NCBI GenBank assembly: GCA_033720735.1
Contig: JAWWBX010000148.1
Span: 1-10,161 of the forward strand
Length of the DNA stretch: 10,161 bases
Direction of reading: 5' to 3'
Source: B8-G4 sp033720735
GTDB taxonomy: Bacteria > Bacteroidota > Bacteroidia > Chitinophagales > Saprospiraceae
The translations under genes and the position numbers were made by a program. Position 1 is the first letter of the stretch, and each line of letters opens with the position of its first letter. The notes below the pieces were generated by a model. The model did not search any database. It was not told where the DNA came from and saw only the letters and a list, made by a program, of their open reading frames with translations. Positions 1 through 6,196 of this stretch are shown piece after piece.

Positions 1-393
1 CGGCATCCAGTCGGCACCACTGTTCTCTAACCCTGCAGTGCTCAAGGGATCTTCCCGCTGAAACATGTTGATGTTGTGCATGAGCACTTCAAGGGCACCC
101 TGGAACTCCCACTTGTGATCGTGGGGGTAGTAATAGTGCGGCGAGATGAACACGAGTTTGCCGTATTTGTCGGCTGCACTGAACAAACGGTCAATATTGT
201 TGACCGTGTTGTTGGCCTCGACGCTCTTTCCCACCACACCCCAGGTCACTCCGTCCGGGCTCAGGAAGTCGATCTGCGGATCGGTAATGACAATCGCCGT
301 GCGATCGTCGATGGTAAAACCGGGTTCCGGAAGCTGGGCCCAACACGCAATGGTGGCAAAGAGCAACATTCCGGCAGAAATAAATTGTTTCAT
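1..393 (-). CDS. Secreted isochorismatase-family cysteine hydrolase (partial, C-terminus outside window)
   Basis: Reading leftwards from the ATG at 393-391, 131 codons stay open to the window edge, so the C-terminal part is missing. Residues 1-19 look like a signal peptide: Lys2, a hydrophobic core (AGMLLFATIACWA), then a probable cleavage before Gln20, an end common in Bacteroidota exports. Cys17 gives only a poor lipobox. The mature start matches the isochorismatase-like fold: AIVITDPQIDFLSPDG, with Asp38 of the D-x-Q-x-D-F motif as the expected catalytic Asp, then a strand at KLVFISPHYYYP. In this family Asp works with a Lys and a nucleophilic Cys further on. Those lie off the window, so catalytic competence cannot be judged. 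Members hydrolyse amides, ureas or vinyl ethers; the substrate here is unknown. It begins 56 bp after the dioxygenase-like gene on the same strand and may share its transcript. Confidence 0.85.
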   Translation of the reverse strand, partial: MKQFISAGMLLFATIACWAQLPEPGFTIDDRTAIVITDPQIDFLSPDGVTWGVVGKSVEANNTVNNIDRLFSAADKYGKLVFISPHYYYPHDHKWEFQGALEVLMHNINMFQREDPLSTAGLENSGADWMP

Positions 394-449
394 AACATAT
401 GATTTTCTGTGATTAGAATTGTGTTTCAATTTGACTCCGGGCTGGCCAT

Positions 450-917
450 TCATACAAACTCACCAAATGGCATCATGCTGTACAGGTGCAATGAGATCGC
501 CGGTGTTTGGTGAGGATTCCTGATCTGATGCCAGGCCAATGCATCATGGATAAATCCAATACTTCCCACGTCCATCAGCCAGGTATCCATCTCCTCACTT
601 CCCTCCTCGGGAGCATAACGCGTCTCGATCAACTGCCCGCACATCACCTTGACAAGTCCTCCCCCTCCTGGGTGTCCGTGCACGGAACTGCTTTGTCCGC
701 CTTTCCAGCAGATCAGACGCAATCTCAATTTTTCCGAGGCATATAGATCTGCGCTTTCCCATGTTCGATTGTGCCCATCCTCAGTCAAGTCGGGCCATCC
801 TGACACGTCCAGGCTTTCCATTTCTGGAAGCAGATCCAGCACATCCCCGATCACCTCCTGTGCTTCTCTTCTTTTCAGCTGGTCAATGAGTTGGTTCAGT
901 ACTTTCGGGGTGGTCAT
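450..917 (-). CDS. Cysteine dioxygenase-like cupin (thiol dioxygenase family)
   Basis: 155 residues, a normal size for a bacterial thiol dioxygenase. The family adds O2 to a small thiol such as cysteine or 3-mercaptopropionate, giving a sulfinic acid, at a cytosolic non-haem Fe(II) centre. The cupin core follows rat CDO closely: LICWKGGQSSSVHGH (residues 68-82) supplies iron ligands His80 and His82, ALAWHQIRNP supplies His130, and SLHLYS (142-147) carries Ser142, His144 and Tyr146 of the catalytic triad. The thioether Cys (rat Cys93) is Gly87, as is usual in bacteria. The carboxylate-binding Arg of the Y-x-R motif (rat Arg60) is not where expected: Tyr59 is followed by Ala-Ser-Glu. The substrate may therefore differ. 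The first ~35 residues are helical. There is no strong Shine-Dalgarno before the ATG. A copy of the 23-bp dyad repeat lies 76-98 bp upstream. Confidence 0.82.
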   Translation of the reverse strand: MTTPKVLNQLIDQLKRREAQEVIGDVLDLLPEMESLDVSGWPDLTEDGHNRTWESADLYASEKLRLRLICWKGGQSSSVHGHPGGGGLVKVMCGQLIETRYAPEEGSEEMDTWLMDVGSIGFIHDALAWHQIRNPHQTPAISLHLYSMMPFGEFV

Positions 918-992
918 TGCATCTTGCCTTGCACTGCAGGAGGCAGTAATGATTATTGATTTTCATTCAAGTTCGCCAGACATGAACTCAGA

Positions 993-1015
993 TGAATCAC
1001 ATGAAAATGTGGTTT
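993..1015. promoter_or_regulatory. Dyad repeat copy 1 (putative operator)
   Basis: The core 998-1011 reads CACATGAAAATGTG, with half-sites CACAT and ATGTG, inside a 23-bp block: TGAATCACATGA, two variable bases, then ATGTGGTTT. It matches copy 3 at 21 of 23 positions and copy 2 at 19 of 23. It sits in the 129-bp gap upstream of the dioxygenase-like gene. A small perfect hairpin (1017-1032: GACATC, loop CGGC, GATGTC) abuts it but has no T-run on the gene strand, so it is not a classic terminator. The operator role is inferred from recurrence, symmetry and position. Confidence 0.6.
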
Positions 1016-1046
1016 TGACATCCGGCGATGTCCTCACCCGGACATT

Positions 1047-2243
1047 TCACGCCCGTACAGATACCGCTGCCGGCTCGAGGAGGATACTGGAGGCGTGTCC
1101 CTTGCCTTCCCGCAGGAGGTCCTGACAGTAGTCATTGAGTTTGGCAAGGGAGGCACTGAAGAATTGGAATTGCTTTTTCCGACCACGCAGGAGATACATG
1201 ATCCTGCTGAACAAGGTGTGCGTGGCAAGTACCGTGATCTTCATACGGGTCATCTGGCTTCCGATGCGTCGAAAGGTGATCACCAGGCTCATTTTCGCAA
1301 CGGGATCTGTATCTGTCCAGGTGATCAGATCCTTGGAGATCTTGAAGTCGTGTGACGTGAAAAACGGCCCGCTCCCATCTTCATTCATGATACAGCGGTG
1401 CTGCGTGCCATTGCGGACCACTTTATCGCTGATCTTGTCGCTCCCCTTGACCCCCACCATCCACAGATGTTTGGCATGTACGTCAGACACGACGTCGAAG
1501 ACCATTTCTATCGGTGCATTGATCACTGATTCCAACTCGACATTACGCGTCGCGCGGGCCAGGGCGTAATCCTGCACACTCGGCTCAGGCACGTGGGATT
1601 GCAGCGCGTGCAGCGAGATGTAGCAATAATCGATGGCGCCGAAGTCGTACTCTTCCTTGCCCTGCCGGGGTGTATCCCAGGCCACCTGTTTGATCTCGAC
1701 CCATGATGAGCAGGCATTCAATAATTGATGCGTGATCAGGACATATTCGGACTCGGGGATCATGTTCTTCATTAACCGGTGCGCAACGATCAGATCCTTC
1801 CCGAACAACTTGGAATAACTCTTGACCTGTTTGCGGGCCACATCACCATAATGAATAATGAATTTGATCGACAGATCGCCTGTGCTCCCGCAAGCACCGC
1901 ACTGACAGATCCTCTGCGATTCGTACTTCCGGAGATGGGCGTGAAAACGTGTATACATCTTCTCAACCTGCGCCAGGATCTGGAGCGCCGACAGGGATTT
2001 GCCGGTCCGGTAAAACAGGATGGCATCACCTTCAATCTCCGAGATCTCGAGATCCATTTCATTGGCGTCAATGATGACCTCCAGCAACTCCTCGATAATA
2101 TGGCGACTGTGACTTACCTCGGTACGATGTACGAAGTCGGTGAATCCGCTGATATCGGGAATAAACAGTAATGTGGGGACTGCCTCGGTATGATTGCGTG
2201 ATTGCACGATCGGATGATTTGGTGAATATGCCCTAAAGATCAC
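1047..2243 (-). CDS. DUF2652 cyclase-like domain fused to SRPBCC domain
   Basis: 398 residues with two domains. Residues ~23-215 are a DUF2652 domain, related to class III adenylate/guanylate cyclases: PDISGFTDF supplies Asp30 and EGDAILFY supplies Asp73, the two metal-binding Asp positions. The Lys that selects adenine in true cyclases (three residues before the GD glycine) is Glu69. A Cys-x-Cys-x-x-Cys cluster (113, 115, 118) precedes KFIIHYGDV; I recall such a cluster as typical of DUF2652, and a metal-site role is a guess. Residues ~232-375 resemble an SRPBCC/START-like fold: VELESVINAPIEMVFDVVSDV, then TITW-like strands and a C-terminal helix. These folds bind hydrophobic ligands. No signal peptide or membrane span is seen, so it is probably cytosolic. 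The start is a GTG just after a mini-ORF (see the 2241-2267 entry). It begins 61 bp after the response regulator gene on the same strand. Its biochemical role is unknown. Confidence 0.85.
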   Translation of the reverse strand: MIFRAYSPNHPIVQSRNHTEAVPTLLFIPDISGFTDFVHRTEVSHSRHIIEELLEVIIDANEMDLEISEIEGDAILFYRTGKSLSALQILAQVEKMYTRFHAHLRKYESQRICQCGACGSTGDLSIKFIIHYGDVARKQVKSYSKLFGKDLIVAHRLMKNMIPESEYVLITHQLLNACSSWVEIKQVAWDTPRQGKEEYDFGAIDYCYISLHALQSHVPEPSVQDYALARATRNVELESVINAPIEMVFDVVSDVHAKHLWMVGVKGSDKISDKVVRNGTQHRCIMNEDGSGPFFTSHDFKISKDLITWTDTDPVAKMSLVITFRRIGSQMTRMKITVLATHTLFSRIMYLLRGRKKQFQFFSASLAKLNDYCQDLLREGKGHASSILLEPAAVSVRA

Positions 2244-2267
2244 CCTCAGACCATCTCACTGCCTCCC
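2241..2267 (-). promoter_or_regulatory. Strong SD with ATG-GTC-TGA mini-ORF before the GTG start
   Basis: On the gene strand GGGAGG (2267-2262) is followed after 7 nt by ATG (2254-2252), GTC and TGA (2248-2246), and 2 nt later by the GTG start (2243-2241) of the DUF2652 gene. The good ribosome-binding site thus feeds a two-codon ORF, and the real gene could be reached by reinitiation. A one-base G undercall at 2251-2252 would instead place that ATG in frame. The GGG of the SD overlaps the edge of dyad repeat copy 2, so binding there could also mask translation. Confidence 0.4.
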
Positions 2268-2282
2268 ATGATAATGTGGTTT
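2260..2282. promoter_or_regulatory. Dyad repeat copy 2 (putative operator)
   Basis: The core 2265-2278 reads CCCATGATAATGTG, followed by GTTT, as in the other copies. It matches copies 1 and 3 at 19 of 23 positions; differences are mainly on the left arm, where the sequence also forms the GGGAGG Shine-Dalgarno of the minus-strand gene. It lies in the 61-bp gap between the response regulator gene and the DUF2652 gene, 17 bp upstream of the latter's GTG start. That closeness suggests either an operator over an internal promoter or an element within the mRNA leader. Confidence 0.55.
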
Positions 2283-2304
2283 TCAATACGAGGTGCGTCG
2301 TCAG

Positions 2305-2934
2305 TCAGATCTCGCCCTTGAGGTACTTGGTGACTGCGGCCACCTTGGTATTGACCTGCAGTTTGCTGTAAATGTTCTTGACGTGGTGACGTACCGTCTC
2401 GATAGAAATGAAATACTTTTCGCCCACCTGGGAATAGGTGAGGCCGTCAGCCAGCCCCTGGAGGATATCCGTCTCGCGCGCCGTGAGTGATTCCCGCAGC
2501 TTCTTGCGCGTCTTCGGAGGATTGAAAAAGTCAATCACCTTGCGTGCCACGGCAGGAGACATGGGCGCGCCCTTTTCCTGGATCTGCAGCATGCCTTCCA
2601 TGATCCGGTCCATCGGGGTATTCTTCAGAAGGTAGCCGTCAGCTCCGGCTTTCAGGGCATCAAAGACGTGCTTCGTGTCGCTGTAGATGGTCAGCATGAT
2701 CACTGCTGCGGCAGGCCACAAATGCTTGATCGGTCTGATGCCCTCGACGCCCGACATGCCCGGAAGGTTAATATCGAGGAGAATAATATCGGCCGGTTCA
2801 AGGCCGCCACAACTGTTCATGAACGATTCCACCGATTCTGCCGCCAGGATACAGGTAAACCCGGTATAACTGGAAATATACTCCTCGAGCCCTTGCCGGA
2901 TCAACGGATCGTCCTCTATGATCGCAATGCGCAT
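2305..2934 (-). CDS. NarL/FixJ-family (LuxR-type) response regulator
   Basis: Two-domain transcription factor. The receiver domain starts at MRIAIIEDDPLIRQGL. Counting from this Met, it has acidic pocket residues Glu7, Asp8 and Asp9, phosphoacceptor Asp54 in LLDINLPGMSG, Thr82 in MLTIYSD and Lys104 in YLLKNTP, so it looks fully phosphorylatable. After a linker, residues ~150-208 form a LuxR/GerE helix-turn-helix (LTARETDILQGLADGLTYSQVGEKYFIS, then ETVRHHVKNIYSKL). I prefer the Met at 2934 because family members start directly at this strand and AAAGG lies just before it. An upstream in-frame ATG at 2964 would add ten residues. The gene is divergent from a HisKA_3 kinase, the usual partner for NarL-type regulators. 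It probably controls the kinase and the minus-strand genes through the shared dyad repeat. Confidence 0.93.
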   Translation of the reverse strand: MRIAIIEDDPLIRQGLEEYISSYTGFTCILAAESVESFMNSCGGLEPADIILLDINLPGMSGVEGIRPIKHLWPAAAVIMLTIYSDTKHVFDALKAGADGYLLKNTPMDRIMEGMLQIQEKGAPMSPAVARKVIDFFNPPKTRKKLRESLTARETDILQGLADGLTYSQVGEKYFISIETVRHHVKNIYSKLQVNTKVAAVTKYLKGEI

Positions 2935-2993
2935 CACCTTTAATTTACGATCTAAATCAGCCAATCGATAAGTTCTACCGGCAAAGACCTTTC

Positions 2994-3016
2994 TGAATCA
3001 CATGATCATGTGGTTT
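2994..3016. promoter_or_regulatory. Dyad repeat copy 3 in divergent promoter region (putative operator)
   Basis: The core 2999-3012, CACATGATCATGTG, is a perfect 14-bp palindrome. The symmetry extends to 20 bp (2996-3015) with one mismatched pair. It lies between the response regulator gene (start 2934 or 2964) and the kinase gene (start 3060), so one bound dimer could affect both promoters. Further towards the kinase, TAACTTTA (3036-3043) resembles the Bacteroidota -7 element TAnnTTTG. If that is the promoter, the repeat would overlap its -33 region. The promoter reading is weak; the palindrome itself is plain in the sequence. Confidence 0.65.
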
Positions 3017-3059
3017 ACCACCGGCGCTGATTCATTAACTTTAGAGAAATCGCGCCAGC

Positions 3060-6000
3060 ATGTTCCAGCGCGCATTGCGTATCACCATCGGCACTCTTTC
3101 CCTGCTGTTGTCGTGTGCCGTACCATCACCGGGACAGGGTGACGATCCGGTCATTTATGAAGTCGATCTGCGGCCATTTGACGCCCACCCGATGATCAAC
3201 CAGACAGTGCAGGATCCCCTGGGCTATATCTGGATCGCATCCGATCTCGGGTTCTACCGCTTCGACGGGGTGCACGTTCGGCATTATTCAACCCGCAATA
3301 CTCCCGGATTACCGGGTGATGTCATCTACTCCCTTCTCCCTGACAGACACGGAGCATTATGGATCGCTACCAATCAGGGGTTGGTGATCATGGATATTGC
3401 AACCGAAGTTGTGAGGCCCTTTCCTCTTGTGGATAGTACGCGGACTGAACATCTCATACCCACCAAGCTCTACCTGGCATCCGACTCGATGATCTGGGTG
3501 GGCATGATGAACAATCGTATCGGGCGGATGCTCCCCGGCGGGACCCTCCAGATCGGTAAACTGGAGTTCGAGGACTTCCCCCTTGGCGAGTGCTTCAACG
3601 TGACCGCTTTGCTAGAAGACCAACATGGCCGTTTGTTCATTGAAGCAGACTGTGCTTACCGCACGGGTATCTTTCTGCTCGACCGGGACCAGTCATTTCT
3701 TTCGTTCAGGCTCATCTATTGGGGAACGGCGGACGTACTTCGTCTGTTTCTGGCCGCTGGAACTGCCTATGTGCTCGACCACACGTACCTGTATCCGTTT
3801 GATCCGGTGACCGGTACCTTTGCAAAAGACACCCTCGACCATCTGCCTGCATTCATACCCAGTGTCGTGACCCATGACGGTCATCACACGTTTCTCGCAG
3901 CCAGCAAGCAAGGCCAACTCTGGCGATGTATGATCAACTCCGGCAAAGTATCGATGCGGTATCTGGGCAAGTTCACGGATACCCGGATCCTGAATATCAT
4001 GCAAGACCGGTCCGGATGTCTGTGGCTGGGCACCGATGATGGCGTCTACTTCTTTTCCGACCGGCAGCCACGGTTTACCGCGTTGATGTCCCGGCCCGTT
4101 CCCGGTCAGTCATATGGTTTGCGCACGCGCGGGATACTGGAGGCAGGTGACGGCAATATCTACATATCGACCTACGACGGCATTTTTCGCATCGATCCGC
4201 TGACCTTGTCCCATGAACTGGTCGCCGATGTATCCGACTTGCTATCGCTGCCCTACGCACTGGGTGAAAGCGGTGCCGATTATCTGTGGCTGACCAGCGA
4301 CGGTTATGGTTTCGCCAAACTCGATCCTGTCAGTGGGGTGATCTATGATCGGGTGACCCCGTACGCAGACAAAGATCGGCAGTTTGGCAGATGGGCCGGG
4401 GAGATCATCAGAGATTCAGAGGGCAGGATCTGGGTCGGCAGCAATGACGGGGTACTTCGCAGCGTGCAAAATGAAGCGTTTAAACTTGTCAGGGATACAA
4501 ATGGTGACCCGATCCTGTTAGAGACGTTCGTACACGACATCAAAGAGATTCGGACCGGGAAGTACTGGATCGGTACGAATCACGGGTTGTTTGAACTCCA
4601 GGTGGTCGGTGAAGAGGGCACCCGGTGCCGTCTCACAAAGCACTCAACGATCCCTTTCCGGATCCGTGAGATCAGCCTGACCAATGGTCCTCATATCTGG
4701 ATCGCCACCGAGGATGCCGGCCTCGTCCACTATAACCCCGATCGACAATCATATACCAACTACACAGAAGCCAATGGTCTTCCCAGCAATGTCCTGTACT
4801 CCCTCTTGCCAGGACCCAATGGTGAACTCTGGATAGGGACGTATGAAGGTCTGTCCCGGTTTGATACCGCCACACAGCTCTTCAGCAACTTCTACGTATC
4901 CGACGGCTTGCCACACAACGAGTTCAATTCGCAATCCCAGTTGATTGCCAGTGACGGACACTTTTATATGGGCACCCAGGACGGGTATGTTCGTTTTCAC
5001 CCTGATGACTTCACCGTGGATTCATCAGACTTGCCGATGATGATCAGTGAGGTACAAACGCACAATACGAAGCTGGACTCGGTAATGGTGATCCCGGGGC
5101 CGCAGCTGGTTGAATCGGGCATCCACCTGGGCCCCCACGACAATCTGGTCACTGTCAGATATTCAATCGCCGACTACAACAAACCGGATGGTAATCGCTT
5201 CCAATACCAACTCAGCGGGATCTCGACCAAATGGCACTATCTGGGTAGTAAAACGGAATTCGTATTGCCCCACCTGCGACCCGGCACATATACACTCTCC
5301 ATACGCGGCGCGGGAAGCGATGGCAGGTGGAGTTCGCGGCAATTGTCGATTCCGATCACGGTGAGTGCTGCCTGGTACAGCACCTGGTGGTTCAGTGTAT
5401 CAGTACTGGTGTTCCTTGCCGGCATCATGTGGATGATCCATCACTACCGGTTGCAGCAGGTCAAGAAACTGCATCGCATGCGCCTGCGCATCGCCGAGGA
5501 CCTGCATGACGAACTGGGCAGCACCCTGACGGGAATCGGCATCCAGACGGAATTGCTTTCGGCATCCGAATCTGAAAACGTCAGAAAATCAAGGCTGACC
5601 GAGATCTCGGGGCATATCCAGAATGCCGTGTCGAGGTTGGGTGATATTGTCTGGTCGCTGCAACCCGAGACCAGCACACTTGGCGATTTGATGGATCGGG
5701 TCGAAGAACAGGCATACATGATGCTGAAACCCTCCAATATCGAATGTCAGTTGTCATTGCCCCGCGCCGACCGCGACCTGGTACTCGCGGATGTCGTCAA
5801 GCAGAACTGTTTCCTGATCTTCAAGGAAGCTGTGACCAACATTGTCAAACACAGCTCAGCCGACAAGGTCGAGATCATCATGCGTTGTCAAAATCCCGGA
5901 CTGCTCCTGAGCATCACTGACAATGGTACGCCGGCACCATCGCCTTCTGCCAACGGCGGCGGACACGGCCTGAAAAATATGCGGCGGCGCGCGATGAAAA

Positions 6001-6077
6001 TGTCCGGCGAGCTGACTATTTCAAATGACGATGGCTACCGGGTAGCGCTCTTCCTGCCCCGCGCATTTGTCAAATAG
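3060..6077 (+). CDS. Beta-propeller (Reg_prop/Y_Y_Y) membrane sensor histidine kinase
   Basis: 1005 residues. An N-terminal signal sequence (to about residue 25) is followed by a large periplasmic sensor. Residues ~30-665 carry repeated propeller motifs such as GYIWIASDLGFYRFDG, GALWIATNQGL, GCLWLGTDDGVYFF, GRIWVGSNDGV and GELWIGTYEGLSRFD; about eleven are visible, against about fourteen in complete two-propeller sensors, so some blades are diverged. Residues ~685-770 form the triple-Tyr (Y_Y_Y) domain. One membrane span follows (~776-793), then a HisKA_3 dimerisation domain with phospho-acceptor His816 in RIAEDLHDELGS, and an HATPase_c domain: N-box Glu923/Asn927, D954-x-G956, and GGGHGLKNM (966-974). 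No receiver or HTH domain is fused, unlike the long hybrid HTCS sensors, so it needs a separate regulator, most likely the divergent NarL-type gene. The ligand is unknown; family relatives often sense glycans, but no polysaccharide locus is visible here. Confidence 0.95.
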   Translation: MFQRALRITIGTLSLLLSCAVPSPGQGDDPVIYEVDLRPFDAHPMINQTVQDPLGYIWIASDLGFYRFDGVHVRHYSTRNTPGLPGDVIYSLLPDRHGALWIATNQGLVIMDIATEVVRPFPLVDSTRTEHLIPTKLYLASDSMIWVGMMNNRIGRMLPGGTLQIGKLEFEDFPLGECFNVTALLEDQHGRLFIEADCAYRTGIFLLDRDQSFLSFRLIYWGTADVLRLFLAAGTAYVLDHTYLYPFDPVTGTFAKDTLDHLPAFIPSVVTHDGHHTFLAASKQGQLWRCMINSGKVSMRYLGKFTDTRILNIMQDRSGCLWLGTDDGVYFFSDRQPRFTALMSRPVPGQSYGLRTRGILEAGDGNIYISTYDGIFRIDPLTLSHELVADVSDLLSLPYALGESGADYLWLTSDGYGFAKLDPVSGVIYDRVTPYADKDRQFGRWAGEIIRDSEGRIWVGSNDGVLRSVQNEAFKLVRDTNGDPILLETFVHDIKEIRTGKYWIGTNHGLFELQVVGEEGTRCRLTKHSTIPFRIREISLTNGPHIWIATEDAGLVHYNPDRQSYTNYTEANGLPSNVLYSLLPGPNGELWIGTYEGLSRFDTATQLFSNFYVSDGLPHNEFNSQSQLIASDGHFYMGTQDGYVRFHPDDFTVDSSDLPMMISEVQTHNTKLDSVMVIPGPQLVESGIHLGPHDNLVTVRYSIADYNKPDGNRFQYQLSGISTKWHYLGSKTEFVLPHLRPGTYTLSIRGAGSDGRWSSRQLSIPITVSAAWYSTWWFSVSVLVFLAGIMWMIHHYRLQQVKKLHRMRLRIAEDLHDELGSTLTGIGIQTELLSASESENVRKSRLTEISGHIQNAVSRLGDIVWSLQPETSTLGDLMDRVEEQAYMMLKPSNIECQLSLPRADRDLVLADVVKQNCFLIFKEAVTNIVKHSSADKVEIIMRCQNPGLLLSITDNGTPAPSPSANGGGHGLKNMRRRAMKMSGELTISNDDGYRVALFLPRAFVK

Positions 6078-6196
6078 GATTGCCCTGAGGCTGACGCGTT
6101 GCAAGTCTGAGACACTCTCTCAGGAGTAGCCAATGGAACCAGAGACAGTGCTGTTGATCATTTTCTCGCTAACTTCCAACTCCCAAAAAGCAAAAC

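Noticed and set aside
76..412. Two plus-strand open frames at the left edge
   Set aside because: They are antisense to the isochorismatase-family gene, whose signal peptide and catalytic Asp motif are clear on the minus strand.
394..416. Possible fourth copy of the dyad repeat before the isochorismatase-family gene (gene strand AATCACAGAAAATCATATG)
   Set aside because: It shares AATCACA and GAAAAT with the repeat only after a one-base gap, lacks the ATGTG arm, and is in the opposite orientation. Too weak to call.
6084..6124. Inverted repeats after the kinase gene (CTGAGA/TCTCAG at 6107-6123 and CCTGAG/CTCAGG at 6084-6124) as a terminator or attenuator
   Set aside because: Stems are only 6 bp, mutually exclusive and not followed by a T-run, so neither a terminator nor an attenuator can be supported.
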